This document shows, in pieces, positions 1-6,268 of a DNA stretch of 6,557 bases (position 1 is the first letter of the stretch; every line of letters begins with the position of its first letter). Below the pieces are notes generated by a model, which did not search any database, was not told the DNA's origin, and saw nothing but the letters and a program-made list of their open reading frames with translations. The position numbers were made by a program, and so were the translations under genes. The DNA lies in NCBI GenBank assembly GCA_029260155.1, contig JAJDDU010000064.1, forward strand, positions 1 to 6,557. Direction: 5' to 3'. The DNA comes from Phycisphaerae bacterium. Lineage in GTDB: Bacteria; Planctomycetota; Phycisphaerae; UBA1845.

Positions 1-534
1 AGTATTAAGGGATTGCGGAGACACAGCTCGCGGTCTGACAACACGCATTGCCGCCGCCGAGTTATCGGACAAGCAAAGCATCGCAACATCGTTTGCCGCA
101 GGCCACTGTCGTGAGCCAAACACCATCCCGAGCAACGTGCAAAACGCCACCACCTCAAAAACGGGCGCAACGTGAAAATCTCGCGATGCACAGATCAGAC
201 GTGTAGTTATTACCATGCGGGGACGCTGCGCGCTGGATCCGCAACGACCAAGCGACCACCGCGCGCCTATGACAGGAACGGCATGCGCAGAACGAAGCCA
301 CTCCAAATCAGCCAAAACCCCGATTGCACACTGAAAACGTGGTTTCGCCCGAATCACGCGATAGCGCAATTACGAAACGAACCCACCTCGCGGTGTCACT
401 TCAACTCGCTCACAGCCCAATCTACGGAGTTGTTCTGCTCGCGGAGAGGAACACTGACGGTGGGTCAAACAGTGGCGCGCCGCCACGGGCCGCCGACGTC
501 GAGCGCACGGAACCGCGCGGCGAGCGGTCGGTTG
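1..534. other. Gene-free stretch downstream of the pilT-like gene
   Basis: I see no supportable gene here. Plus-strand open frames that cross it run on as the antisense shadow of the ATPase gene and have no protein-like features. Frame 2 is open from base 2 to a TGA at 173-175 with no start, so a short C-terminal end of an upstream gene cannot be excluded, but nothing in its 57 residues is recognisable. I found no tRNA, rRNA, CRISPR or insertion-sequence signature. The minus-strand operon ends at 535, so its 3' untranslated end must lie in this stretch. The only small structure noted is a short GC hairpin at 472-486. Confidence 0.5.
472..486 (-). terminator. Possible terminator-like hairpin after the pilT-like gene
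   Basis: A perfect 6-bp inverted repeat (GTGGCG / CGCCAC) with a 3-nt loop lies about 50 nt beyond the ATPase stop codon. It is GC-rich and in the right place to end the minus-strand operon. No clear T-run follows it on the minus strand (the next bases read TGTTTGACC), so it is not a textbook intrinsic terminator. It could equally be chance in GC-rich DNA. Confidence 0.2.
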
Positions 535-1653
535 TTACTTCCCGCGCACGCGGCCTACGAGGCCTTGGGTGGCGGTCTTGATGCCTTTGACGGCGCTGGC
601 CAGTGCTTCGCGACTGGGGGCGTACTCCATGGCGACGTCGTAGAAGATCTTCTCGGTTTCGATCAACTCGGCCAACGAATAGGTGAAGTTGCGCATGCCG
701 TCTTCGATGCTCGTTGCGATGATGGCCGGCAAGTCCTCGTCTTCGCCGCGGCGAATCTTGTCGCGGACGGTGCTGTTGTTGATCAGGACTTCGGTCGCGG
801 GCACGCGCGTGCCCTCGTCAATGCCGGGCAACAGTCGCTGACACAAGATGGCAGACAAGCTGCTGGAGAGCGACGAGCGAATGAACTCGTGCTCCTCACG
901 CGCGAAGAACTCCAAAATGCGCGAAAACGTCTGAGCAGCGTCCGAGCAGTGGATCGAACCCAACACAAGATGCCCGGTCTCAGCCGATTGAATGGCCGCC
1001 TGCATGGTCTCTTTGTCGCGCATCTCGCCGATCAAAATAACGTCGGGGTCCTGCCGGACAACGTAACGCAGCGCCTCGTTGTAATCGGGGATGTCGATGC
1101 CAATCTCTCGCTGGGAGATAATCGACTTCTTGGCATTGAAGACGAACTCGACCGGATCCTCGATGGTGATAATGTGCGTGTGTCGCGTTCGGTTAACGTG
1201 CTCAAGCAGAGCAGCCAACGTACTGCTCTTCCCGCTGCCGGTTATCCCGCTAACAAGCACGAGGCCCGAGTGGGTCTTCTCAATTGTGTCCTCGTAGACC
1301 TTGGGCAGTTGCAGCGATTCAAACGACGGGATGGTGCTCTGAACACGGCGGACGGCCGCGTGCATTTCTCCACTGGCGCGAAAGACGTTGATGCGGTAGC
1401 GCTCTCCGCCGGCGCCCTTGAGCGAGAAATCGAGGTCGCCGCGTTTCTCATACTCGCCGCGACGCGCTTCGGGCACGACCTCGCTGAACATCTTCTCCAT
1501 GTAGTCCGTCGACTCGATGGCGGGTAACTCGATCGGCCGGAGACTACCGGTCACGCGGTAGAAGGGCGCGTAGCCGACCTTCAAGTGCAGGTCGGACGCG
1601 CCGAACTTGCTCATTCCCGCGAGCAGACTGTCAATGGTCTCTTTGGGTGTCAT
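535..1653 (-). CDS. pilT: PilT/PilU-family type IV pilus retraction ATPase
   Basis: The 372-residue protein belongs to the secretion/twitching superfamily of hexameric ATPases; known PilT and PilU use ATP hydrolysis at the pilus base to pull pilin subunits back into the inner membrane. The N-terminal domain opens with the family signature ASDLHLK (residues 19-25). The motor domain follows: Walker A GITGSGKS (136-143), Asp box IITIEDPVEF (161-170), Walker B DPDVILIGEMRD (202-213) and His box with H228 and H235 (AETGHLVLGSIHCSD). All core catalytic motifs are intact. It is a little longer than typical PilT (about 345) and nearer PilU, mostly through a divergent C-terminus; the usual PilT AIRNLIR-type motif reads VRDKIRRG (296-303). 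The ATG start has a weak GGA about 8 nt upstream, and it lies 30 nt after the coiled-coil gene's stop, so the two are probably one operon. No other pil genes are in view. The family is very sure; retraction versus another T4P/T2SS-like role is inferred. Confidence 0.93.
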   Translation of the reverse strand: MTPKETIDSLLAGMSKFGASDLHLKVGYAPFYRVTGSLRPIELPAIESTDYMEKMFSEVVPEARRGEYEKRGDLDFSLKGAGGERYRINVFRASGEMHAAVRRVQSTIPSFESLQLPKVYEDTIEKTHSGLVLVSGITGSGKSSTLAALLEHVNRTRHTHIITIEDPVEFVFNAKKSIISQREIGIDIPDYNEALRYVVRQDPDVILIGEMRDKETMQAAIQSAETGHLVLGSIHCSDAAQTFSRILEFFAREEHEFIRSSLSSSLSAILCQRLLPGIDEGTRVPATEVLINNSTVRDKIRRGEDEDLPAIIATSIEDGMRNFTYSLAELIETEKIFYDVAMEYAPSREALASAVKGIKTATQGLVGRVRGK

Positions 1654-1683
1654 CGATGGTTCCGTCTGTTCCGCCCGCTACAT

Positions 1684-2418
1684 TTACTTCATGAATACGG
1701 ACACGATATTGGCCGCCGCGAGAATGGCTGCCAGCACCATGGCCATGACGAACAGTCTGGAGAACTTCTTGTTCTGATCGGTCAGCAGCGTCATCAGCCG
1801 TTCGTCGCTGGCAGCCGTGGTCGCGAAGAGGCTCTTCAATGTTTCCGAAGACGTGCTGGACGCTTGCGTCAACGATCCGACCGCCTCTCGAAAACCGTCC
1901 ATCGACTCAGCGATGCGCTGCTGCGTCTGGCGGCCGGTGTCAATCTCATCGCGAATGGCCAGGAACGTCTCGCGTTGCGCGTCGGCGAGCTTGGGAATCT
2001 CCGCGATCGCCGCCTCCAGCCGACCCGATCGTGTGTTGCCTGTTTCGAGTTGCTCGACGATGGCGCCAAGCTGGGCCTGCTGTTCCTTGAGACTGTCGGG
2101 CAGCTTGGCGATGGTCGCCGCCAAGTTCTCCATTCCGTCGGCGATTCTCTGCGTGCGCGAGTCCTGGGCTTCGAGATGTTTCTGGATGGACTCGATCAGC
2201 CCGCTGAGGCGTTGGTAGCCGTCTTCAAGTCGCGAGATGGATTGCGACCGCTCCTGCCAGCGCGATAGAATCGTGTTCGCGGCGGCTTTATCTTCGGGAT
2301 CCTCCTGCGGCTTGAGGAGATTGTCTTCGACCTTGGAATATCCGATATCATCGGAACCACGTACGTTTCCACGTCGTACCCACTCACCCATTCGCGACCA
2401 AAAACCAAGCGTTTGCAT
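1684..2418 (-). CDS. Coiled-coil protein with C-terminal membrane anchor
   Basis: I do not recognise a named family. From the ATG at 2418 the protein has 244 residues. Most of it is charged, helix-forming sequence with an R-(I/L)-(A/E) pattern at residues 91, 119, 161 and 196 (numbered from an upstream GTG at 2502). The spacings of 28, 42 and 35 are all multiples of seven, as expected for heptads. A roughly 27-residue segment starting at 129 is repeated 35 residues later (AxIAx(L/I)P...AI...TG). The last 23 residues hold a single hydrophobic helix (RLFVMAMVLAAILAAANI onward) ending in Met-Lys, so it is probably tail-anchored with its coiled coil in the cytoplasm. Start choice: ATG 2418 has AGGG and AAGG just upstream, and a candidate promoter at 2508-2534 would leave it a leader of about 80 nt. 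ATG 2490, with GAGGTG upstream, would add 24 low-complexity residues. Being first in an operon with a pilus ATPase, it may tether or regulate that motor; this is inference only. Confidence 0.8.
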   Translation of the reverse strand: MQTLGFWSRMGEWVRRGNVRGSDDIGYSKVEDNLLKPQEDPEDKAAANTILSRWQERSQSISRLEDGYQRLSGLIESIQKHLEAQDSRTQRIADGMENLAATIAKLPDSLKEQQAQLGAIVEQLETGNTRSGRLEAAIAEIPKLADAQRETFLAIRDEIDTGRQTQQRIAESMDGFREAVGSLTQASSTSSETLKSLFATTAASDERLMTLLTDQNKKFSRLFVMAMVLAAILAAANIVSVFMK

Positions 2419-2507
2419 CCTTGACCCTGCCTTTCGTTGCGGCTCGCGTCCTTGCGACGTCACGTTCGCACCGCTGCGACCGCGACCCATGATGCCGTAC
2501 ACCTCAT

Positions 2508-2534
2508 GTTATACAACGCCGGAAAGCAGGTCAA
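2508..2534 (-). promoter_or_regulatory. Candidate promoter of the coiled-coil/pilT operon
   Basis: On the minus strand, TTGACC (2534-2529) is followed after 15 nt by TATAAC (2513-2508), close matches to the -35 and -10 boxes of a housekeeping promoter. The spacer is shorter than the preferred 17 nt. Transcription would begin near 2501, only about 11 nt before ATG 2490 and inside its possible ribosome-binding site. This favours ATG 2418 as the true start. Confidence 0.4.
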
Positions 2535-2701
2535 CGAATATCGCAGTCCGACGTGCTCCGCGACGCACCAAGGGTCAAGGTTGTGGCCACCCCGTTTGGC
2601 ATTGTATTGAACGCGGTGCACCGACGGCTTGCCCGGCTGGAATGCGCCAACCCTCCGCTGTCACCGGGCATGGCCACAGCCGAGAAAACTGGGTTTTTCC
2701 C

Positions 2702-2731
2702 TTGACAGGAAGTCGTCGAAAAGCGCACTAT
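2702..2731 (+). promoter_or_regulatory. Candidate promoter of the exoprotein gene pair
   Basis: A perfect -35 box TTGACA (2702-2707) is followed after 18 nt by CACTAT (2726-2731), which keeps three of six -10 consensus bases, including the final A-T. The start of transcription would fall near 2738, giving a leader of about 88 nt before the ATG at 2826. The strong -35 and the position in a divergent intergenic region support it; the -10 is weak. Confidence 0.45.
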
Positions 2732-2825
2732 TGGGTTCACTCATGTGCTTGCGCGCGAAATCACATCGGCGCGAGGCTCACGGGCAGTGTCGGACAAAAA
2801 CGCATCGTTTTGGGAAGACACATTC

Positions 2826-4016
2826 ATGTCGTTGGTTGTTTGTTTGAGAAGACGCGTTCGTCTCGGTGCCCTGGCTGGCGCGGTTGGACTGCTGTGTGCG
2901 GGAGTCGCGTTCGCGGATACGCCGCCCGGCCGTCCGGTCGTCTATGGCGAAGTTAAGATGAACGATCCGCTCGGCCCCGACGGTGTGCCGTCCGGACTGA
3001 CGGTGGAAGAGAGTGTGCATGACAGCACGTGCGACGACGATCCACGCGGGCAAAACGAAATCGCCATCAGCGTCGATCCAAACGACCGAAACATCCTGCT
3101 GGCCGCCTGGAACGACGCCTCCCGGACATATCTCGAAGAGAACAGCCCAACCCTTCTTGGAAGGTACGGGATCGGGTACGCGGTCTCGCTCGACGCTGGT
3201 GACACTTGGTTGCGCCTGGACCGCGCAGGGGCTAGCTATCCCTGCGCGCCCGACGTGTTCCAGTTCGTCCCCGGTCACGCGTTCAGCCGCGATGATCTGT
3301 GTCCCTCGCCTGGAGTGGGCCCACAGGGTGATCCGATTGCGGCCATCGGGGCGAACGGCTATCTGTACTTGGCCGGCGTCAGCAAGGCGGCGCAAGACCC
3401 GCCGTTCTTCGCGCGTTTTGACATGGACCCGCTCTCAACGACGCCGTGGGAATCGACCTTGGTCCCGGTGGGGGCGGCGCTCACGGCTTTCGATGGCCCG
3501 TTCGTCCTTGCGGACCCGTACGATGACAATGTGTACGTCCACTGGGCGCAGGGGCAGAACAGCACATCGACCGTCCAACTGAGCGCTTCGCGCTGCGCGG
3601 GCTGCGATTTCTTCGAGGGGTCGATCGGCTGCACATGCACCGAGCCGAGCGTGGTCATGGGGCGGAATCTCGCCCTTCGGCCGAGCCCGCAGCTTTGCGG
3701 TCTAGGCGTCTGCACTTGGGGTACATCTTCGGCCGTGGGACCGGACGGCTCTTTGCACATCATCTGGAAACACTGGGGCGGCGCGAGTGACCTGAACACG
3801 CCCCTGAACGACCAAATCGATCAGATTCGCTACCGGCGCGGCTGGTGGGTGGGCGACGACATGATGTTCGACCCGCCGCTGCCGGAGTCGGACCCGAGCG
3901 TCAAGTGCGACCCCCCGCTGACGAAAGCGGTTGCGAGCGTGGGATCATTTTCGGCCAGCCCGGGTACACCGAGGGCTTCCGCAGGCCCAAGGGACATCTC
4001 ACAGCGCGTTCCATGA
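2826..4016 (+). CDS. Secreted Asp-box (BNR) protein, N-terminal part, frameshifted
   Basis: This is the first half of an exported Asp-box repeat protein. The ATG at 2826 is preferred over the ATG at 2745 because it has GGGAAG 8 nt upstream and opens directly on a signal peptide: Arg-rich n-region (LRRRVRLG), hydrophobic core, and likely cleavage AFA|DTPPG after residue 30. An Asp box SLDAGDTW (residues 121-128, bases 3186-3209) fits the S-x-D-x-G-x-T-W consensus of propeller blades found in sialidases and other glycan- or surface-associated proteins. I see no sialidase catalytic Arg triad or FRIP motif, so an enzyme function should not be assumed. The segment is Cys-rich, with a C-x2-C-x8-C-x-C cluster (C257, C260, C269, C271) that suggests disulfides outside the cytoplasm. 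Coding sense is lost somewhere in 3911-3940; residues from there to the TGA at 4014-4016 are probably out of frame. One extra base would join it to the following frame as a 763-residue protein. Confidence 0.82.
   Translation: MSLVVCLRRRVRLGALAGAVGLLCAGVAFADTPPGRPVVYGEVKMNDPLGPDGVPSGLTVEESVHDSTCDDDPRGQNEIAISVDPNDRNILLAAWNDASRTYLEENSPTLLGRYGIGYAVSLDAGDTWLRLDRAGASYPCAPDVFQFVPGHAFSRDDLCPSPGVGPQGDPIAAIGANGYLYLAGVSKAAQDPPFFARFDMDPLSTTPWESTLVPVGAALTAFDGPFVLADPYDDNVYVHWAQGQNSTSTVQLSASRCAGCDFFEGSIGCTCTEPSVVMGRNLALRPSPQLCGLGVCTWGTSSAVGPDGSLHIIWKHWGGASDLNTPLNDQIDQIRYRRGWWVGDDMMFDPPLPESDPSVKCDPPLTKAVASVGSFSASPGTPRASAGPRDISQRVP
3911..3940 (+). other. Frameshift site in the Asp-box gene
   Basis: Homologous-looking coding passes from the frame of 2826 to the frame one base earlier within this interval. 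Two candidate points exist: a run of six C (3911-3916), or the GGG just before ATCATT near 3939-3941. Adding one base at either restores a continuous 763-codon frame through to 5116. The C-run also reads C CCC CCG in the zero frame, which loosely fits a -1 slippery heptamer, so programmed shifting is a remote alternative. A homopolymer error or real mutation is more likely. Confidence 0.75.
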
Positions 4017-5116
4017 ATCTGGGCTTTGCGTCAATCGCCTCCGCTATTGCCGATCGGCTGGGCACGCATGCATCGATCGCGGTGGACATGAACGATCCCG
4101 CGGATACGTGCGGTCGAGGCGGGACTATCTACGTGGCCTACGCCGCCGAGGAGAACCCCAGGGGTGACACCGACCCCTCCGTCTGCGACACGTCGCGTCG
4201 AATCGACATGAATGTCTACGTTGTCCATTCTCGCGACAACGGCCTCACTTGGTCGACTCCGATTCGGGTGCCGGAAGATGATACGATGGCATTGGTGGAG
4301 AAGGACTGCGACGAGGATAACGGCTCAGCCCCGTGCGGTCGTCACTCGCCGTTCCAGTTCTTTCCGTGGATTGCCGTGGACGGGCAGGGGCGCGTGGGCG
4401 TCATGATGTACGACACGACGCCGACGCCGGAACAGGACCGGTGCAATGTGTTCTCCACGACGTACCGCATCCAGTTCGCCCATTCGCTGGACGGCGGGGT
4501 CAACTGGAACACGGGGCTCACCGTCAGCGGGCAGAACTCGAAAACGTTCGTTGAGGATGATCCAACGTGGAACCGCTGGGTGGTGTTCCTGGGCGATTAC
4601 GGGGGGATGACGGCGACGAAGGACACTGCGTCGGCGCGCGGGGTGTTTCACCCGGTGTGGACAGACCTGCGTGACTGGGACGGGCTCTTCTTGCAGGTCA
4701 CACCCAGGGATGCGTACACGGCGGCGGTGGAGGTCAGCGAGCCGGTCTTCAGCATGGGCGACTACGACCGCGACGGCGACGTGGACATGGACGACTATAA
4801 GGCGTTCGGCGTTTGTGTCAGCCCCGCTACTCCCGTGGTGCTGGAACCGGAATGTGAGATACTCGACTTCGACCGCGACAACGTCATCGGGAAGAACGAC
4901 ATGGCGTTGTTCGAATTGTGTCGCACTGGCAAGACGGTCGTGGCGTCGGGCGGGAGTGATCCCGCTGCGCTGAACGCCCTGGTGGACTGGACGACGAGTG
5001 TGCTGTCCGCGGGTGAACGCGCCGAGCAAGCGGACGCCATGCGTGCGGCGGCGCCGGCGTTCGACGCGGTCGACGCGGCCGCCAGTGCCTTCGCCGACGC
5101 GATCGATCCGCAATAG
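3917..5116 (+). CDS. Asp-box protein, C-terminal part with dockerin-like module
   Basis: This frame continues the preceding one. In the repaired numbering it holds two more Asp boxes, SRDNGLTW (469-476, bases 4229-4252) and SLDGGVNW (554-561, bases 4484-4507), and continues the many paired cysteines. A dockerin-like module follows (about 644-699): a loop DYDRDGDVDMDD, a Cys-containing linker, and a second loop DFDRDNVIGKND, closing on ELC. The tail of about 64 residues is Ala-rich and probably helical, which is unusual because such modules normally end the protein. No signal peptide or good ribosome-binding site starts this frame. Its first ATG after the break (4013) overlaps the upstream TGA as ATGA, so reinitiation is formally possible but would give a protein that could not be exported. 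I therefore read it as one broken gene. The role is probably at the cell surface or outside the cell; partner and substrate are unknown. Confidence 0.82.
   Translation, partial: ADESGCERGIIFGQPGYTEGFRRPKGHLTARSMNLGFASIASAIADRLGTHASIAVDMNDPADTCGRGGTIYVAYAAEENPRGDTDPSVCDTSRRIDMNVYVVHSRDNGLTWSTPIRVPEDDTMALVEKDCDEDNGSAPCGRHSPFQFFPWIAVDGQGRVGVMMYDTTPTPEQDRCNVFSTTYRIQFAHSLDGGVNWNTGLTVSGQNSKTFVEDDPTWNRWVVFLGDYGGMTATKDTASARGVFHPVWTDLRDWDGLFLQVTPRDAYTAAVEVSEPVFSMGDYDRDGDVDMDDYKAFGVCVSPATPVVLEPECEILDFDRDNVIGKNDMALFELCRTGKTVVASGGSDPAALNALVDWTTSVLSAGERAEQADAMRAAAPAFDAVDAAASAFADAIDPQ
4754..4921 (+). other. Dockerin-like pair of Ca-binding loops
   Basis: Two Asp-rich EF-hand-like loops (from 4760 and from 4865) sit in a segment punctuated by three cysteines (codons at 4814, 4850s and 4919). 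The pattern D-x-D-x-D-G-D-V-D followed by an aromatic/Phe and Cys is the style seen in many planctomycete secreted proteins, where it is annotated as dockerin type I or EF-hand. The second loop is degenerate (Asn and Ile-Gly in place of DGD-V). Whether it binds a cohesin is unknown; Ca-stabilised folding or surface attachment is a fair inference. Confidence 0.75.
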
Positions 5117-5143
5117 CGAAAGATGTTTGGGAGTAGAAATGCG

Positions 5144-6268
5144 ATGAATATCAAAAAACGAAAGGCAGCGATTGGGGCGTTGGTCACTTGGTTTGTGGGC
5201 ACGCCGTGCTTGGCGCAGTTTCCGGAACGTGTGCGTGAGAGTGATCTCGACGGGCAGGCGGGGTTTCAAATACACGGCGTATCACTGGATGAGTCCATCT
5301 CCGCCGCGGCCTCGATTGGCGATGTCAACGCCGACGGCGTCGCCGACCTGGGCGCCTCGACGCTGAGCGCGCCCGTCGCGTGCCTTCCCGACGCCCCATG
5401 CTTGCCATTCAGCGGTTACGTGTACGCGATCTTCGGACGACCGGACATCGCAGAGGGCGGCGATTGGACGGTGGCTGACCTGGACGGCAGCAACGGGTTC
5501 GTGATTCCCGGTCCCTACGATTGGAACTCGATCGGGAACATTGCCGCAGCTGGGGATTTCAACGATGACGGGACTGATGACTTCATGTTCACAGCCGCGG
5601 CTTCCTCTGCCCCTGGACCCGGCTTGTCGGGAGAGATATTCGTCATTCATGGGCGCGAAGGGTTGGGCGCTGATGAAGCCCCGTTCGACCTGACGTCGCT
5701 GGGCGGCAGCGACGGCTTTCGCATTTGGGGGGAGAGTGTGGGGGGAGCGGTCGGCGCGCGATTGAACCACATCGGCGATTTCAACGGCGACGGAGTCTCC
5801 GATATCGCGACATCGTCAATGACAGCAGACCCTGGCGGGCGCACCGGCGCCGGGCAGGTTTACGTTCTCTACGGCGGCAAGGGCCTCGGCGAGTCGGGCG
5901 TGGTTTCGGTTCCGAGCTCGCTGACACCGGCGACGGGGCTGATCATTAACGGAATCTCCCCAGGTGACTACCTGGGGGCTCATGTGCGATCAACGGGCGA
6001 CTTCAACGGCGACGGTATCGACGACCTTGTTCTCCGAGCCGCCTTTGCAGAACACGCGCCCAGGTCTATGTCGTCTACGGCAGCACGTCGCGGTCACCGA
6101 CGGGCGTGTTCGAACTGGGCGACCTGGACGGCAGCAACGGCTTTCTCATCAACGGCCCGGTCGGCGCGCCTCCCCCGCCCCCCAATTGTTCGCAGTGTGT
6201 ACGACTTCGCGCTCCCGCCGGCGTGGGCGACATCAACGTGGACGGCTACGACGATATCGCCATTGTAG
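5144..6268 (+). CDS. Secreted FG-GAP (integrin-like) propeller, N-terminal part, frameshifted
   Basis: The ATG at 5144 is chosen because it has GGGAG 10 nt upstream and begins a clean signal peptide (KKRK, hydrophobic core, likely cleavage CLA|QF). The ATG at 5123 would only add seven residues. The mature protein consists of FG-GAP repeats of the integrin-alpha N-terminal type. Each blade of roughly 65 residues carries a Ca-binding loop: DVNADGVAD (5321-5347), DFNDDGTDD (5555-5581), DFNGDGVSD (5777-5803) and DFNGDGIDD (5999-6025). Each is followed by a (V/I)Y-type strand and a GSNGF-like turn. The fold is a Ca-bound beta-propeller outside the cytoplasm; adhesion or ligand binding is possible, but no enzyme motif is seen. 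The propeller pattern stops at about 6050, and residues from there to the stop at 6266-6268 are out of frame. The gene starts 27 nt after the Asp-box gene, so they are probably co-transcribed. Confidence 0.82.
   Translation: MNIKKRKAAIGALVTWFVGTPCLAQFPERVRESDLDGQAGFQIHGVSLDESISAAASIGDVNADGVADLGASTLSAPVACLPDAPCLPFSGYVYAIFGRPDIAEGGDWTVADLDGSNGFVIPGPYDWNSIGNIAAAGDFNDDGTDDFMFTAAASSAPGPGLSGEIFVIHGREGLGADEAPFDLTSLGGSDGFRIWGESVGGAVGARLNHIGDFNGDGVSDIATSSMTADPGGRTGAGQVYVLYGGKGLGESGVVSVPSSLTPATGLIINGISPGDYLGAHVRSTGDFNGDGIDDLVLRAAFAEHAPRSMSSTAARRGHRRACSNWATWTAATAFSSTARSARLPRPPIVRSVYDFALPPAWATSTWTATTISPL
5477..5496 (+). repeat. 20-bp exact repeat, copy 1 (blade 1)
   Basis: These 20 bases, coding for DLDGSNG, are identical to 6121-6140. 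They mark the same turn at the end of blades 1 and 4 of the FG-GAP protein. Exact nucleotide identity, with divergence on both sides, suggests either shared codon preference at a constrained motif or gene conversion. Confidence 0.7.
6050..6061 (+). other. Frameshift site in the FG-GAP gene
   Basis: The propeller pattern passes to the frame one base earlier within this interval. Adding one A at the AA of 6051-6052 gives AENTRAQVYVVYG, and adding one C to the CCC of 6059-6061 gives AEHAPQVYVVYG. Either matches blade 3 (GAGQVYVLYG) and restores a continuous frame to the window end. As in the gene upstream, the apparent defect is one missing base. Confidence 0.8.

Larger units (their letters stand above)
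2503..2825. other. Divergent intergenic region
   Basis: About 320 bp separate the minus-strand pilus-type operon from the plus-strand exoprotein genes. It holds one candidate promoter for each direction, described separately. It also has a 7-bp inverted repeat, TGCCCGG (2630-2636) and CCGGGCA (2664-2670), about 30 nt upstream of the plus-strand -35 box. This could be an operator or a chance structure. The 10-mer AGGGTCAAGG at 2571-2580 recurs inverted at 2419-2428, over the ribosome-binding region of the coiled-coil gene. No small gene or RNA is evident. Confidence 0.6.

Noticed and set aside
2..175. Open frame without a start at the left edge
   Set aside because: Only 57 residues and no recognisable features; it could be a gene end but cannot be supported.
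172..1527. 451-codon plus-strand open frame opposite the PilT-like gene
   Set aside because: Its 3' two-thirds are exactly antisense to a gene with intact Walker and His motifs. The translation has no domain, signal or ribosome-binding site; it is a GC-rich shadow.
2491..2502. GTG start at 2502 for the coiled-coil gene
   Set aside because: The GTG is itself part of a GAGGTG sequence better read as a ribosome-binding site, and the added residues are low complexity.
2691..2701. GGGTTTTTCCC palindrome as a terminator or operator
   Set aside because: The stem is only 3 bp and abuts the -35 box; too weak to call.
2745..2825. Upstream ATG (2745) for the Asp-box gene
   Set aside because: It would put 27 polar residues before a clear signal peptide and begins almost at the candidate transcription start.
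2826..5116. Calling the Asp-box protein a sialidase
   Set aside because: Three Asp boxes are present, but no FRIP motif, Arg triad or catalytic Tyr/Glu arrangement can be seen; Asp boxes occur in many non-sialidase propellers.
4325..5275. 316-codon minus-strand open frame
   Set aside because: Antisense to the Asp-box boxes and dockerin-like loops; His/Arg/Val-rich translation typical of a shadow of Asp-rich codons.
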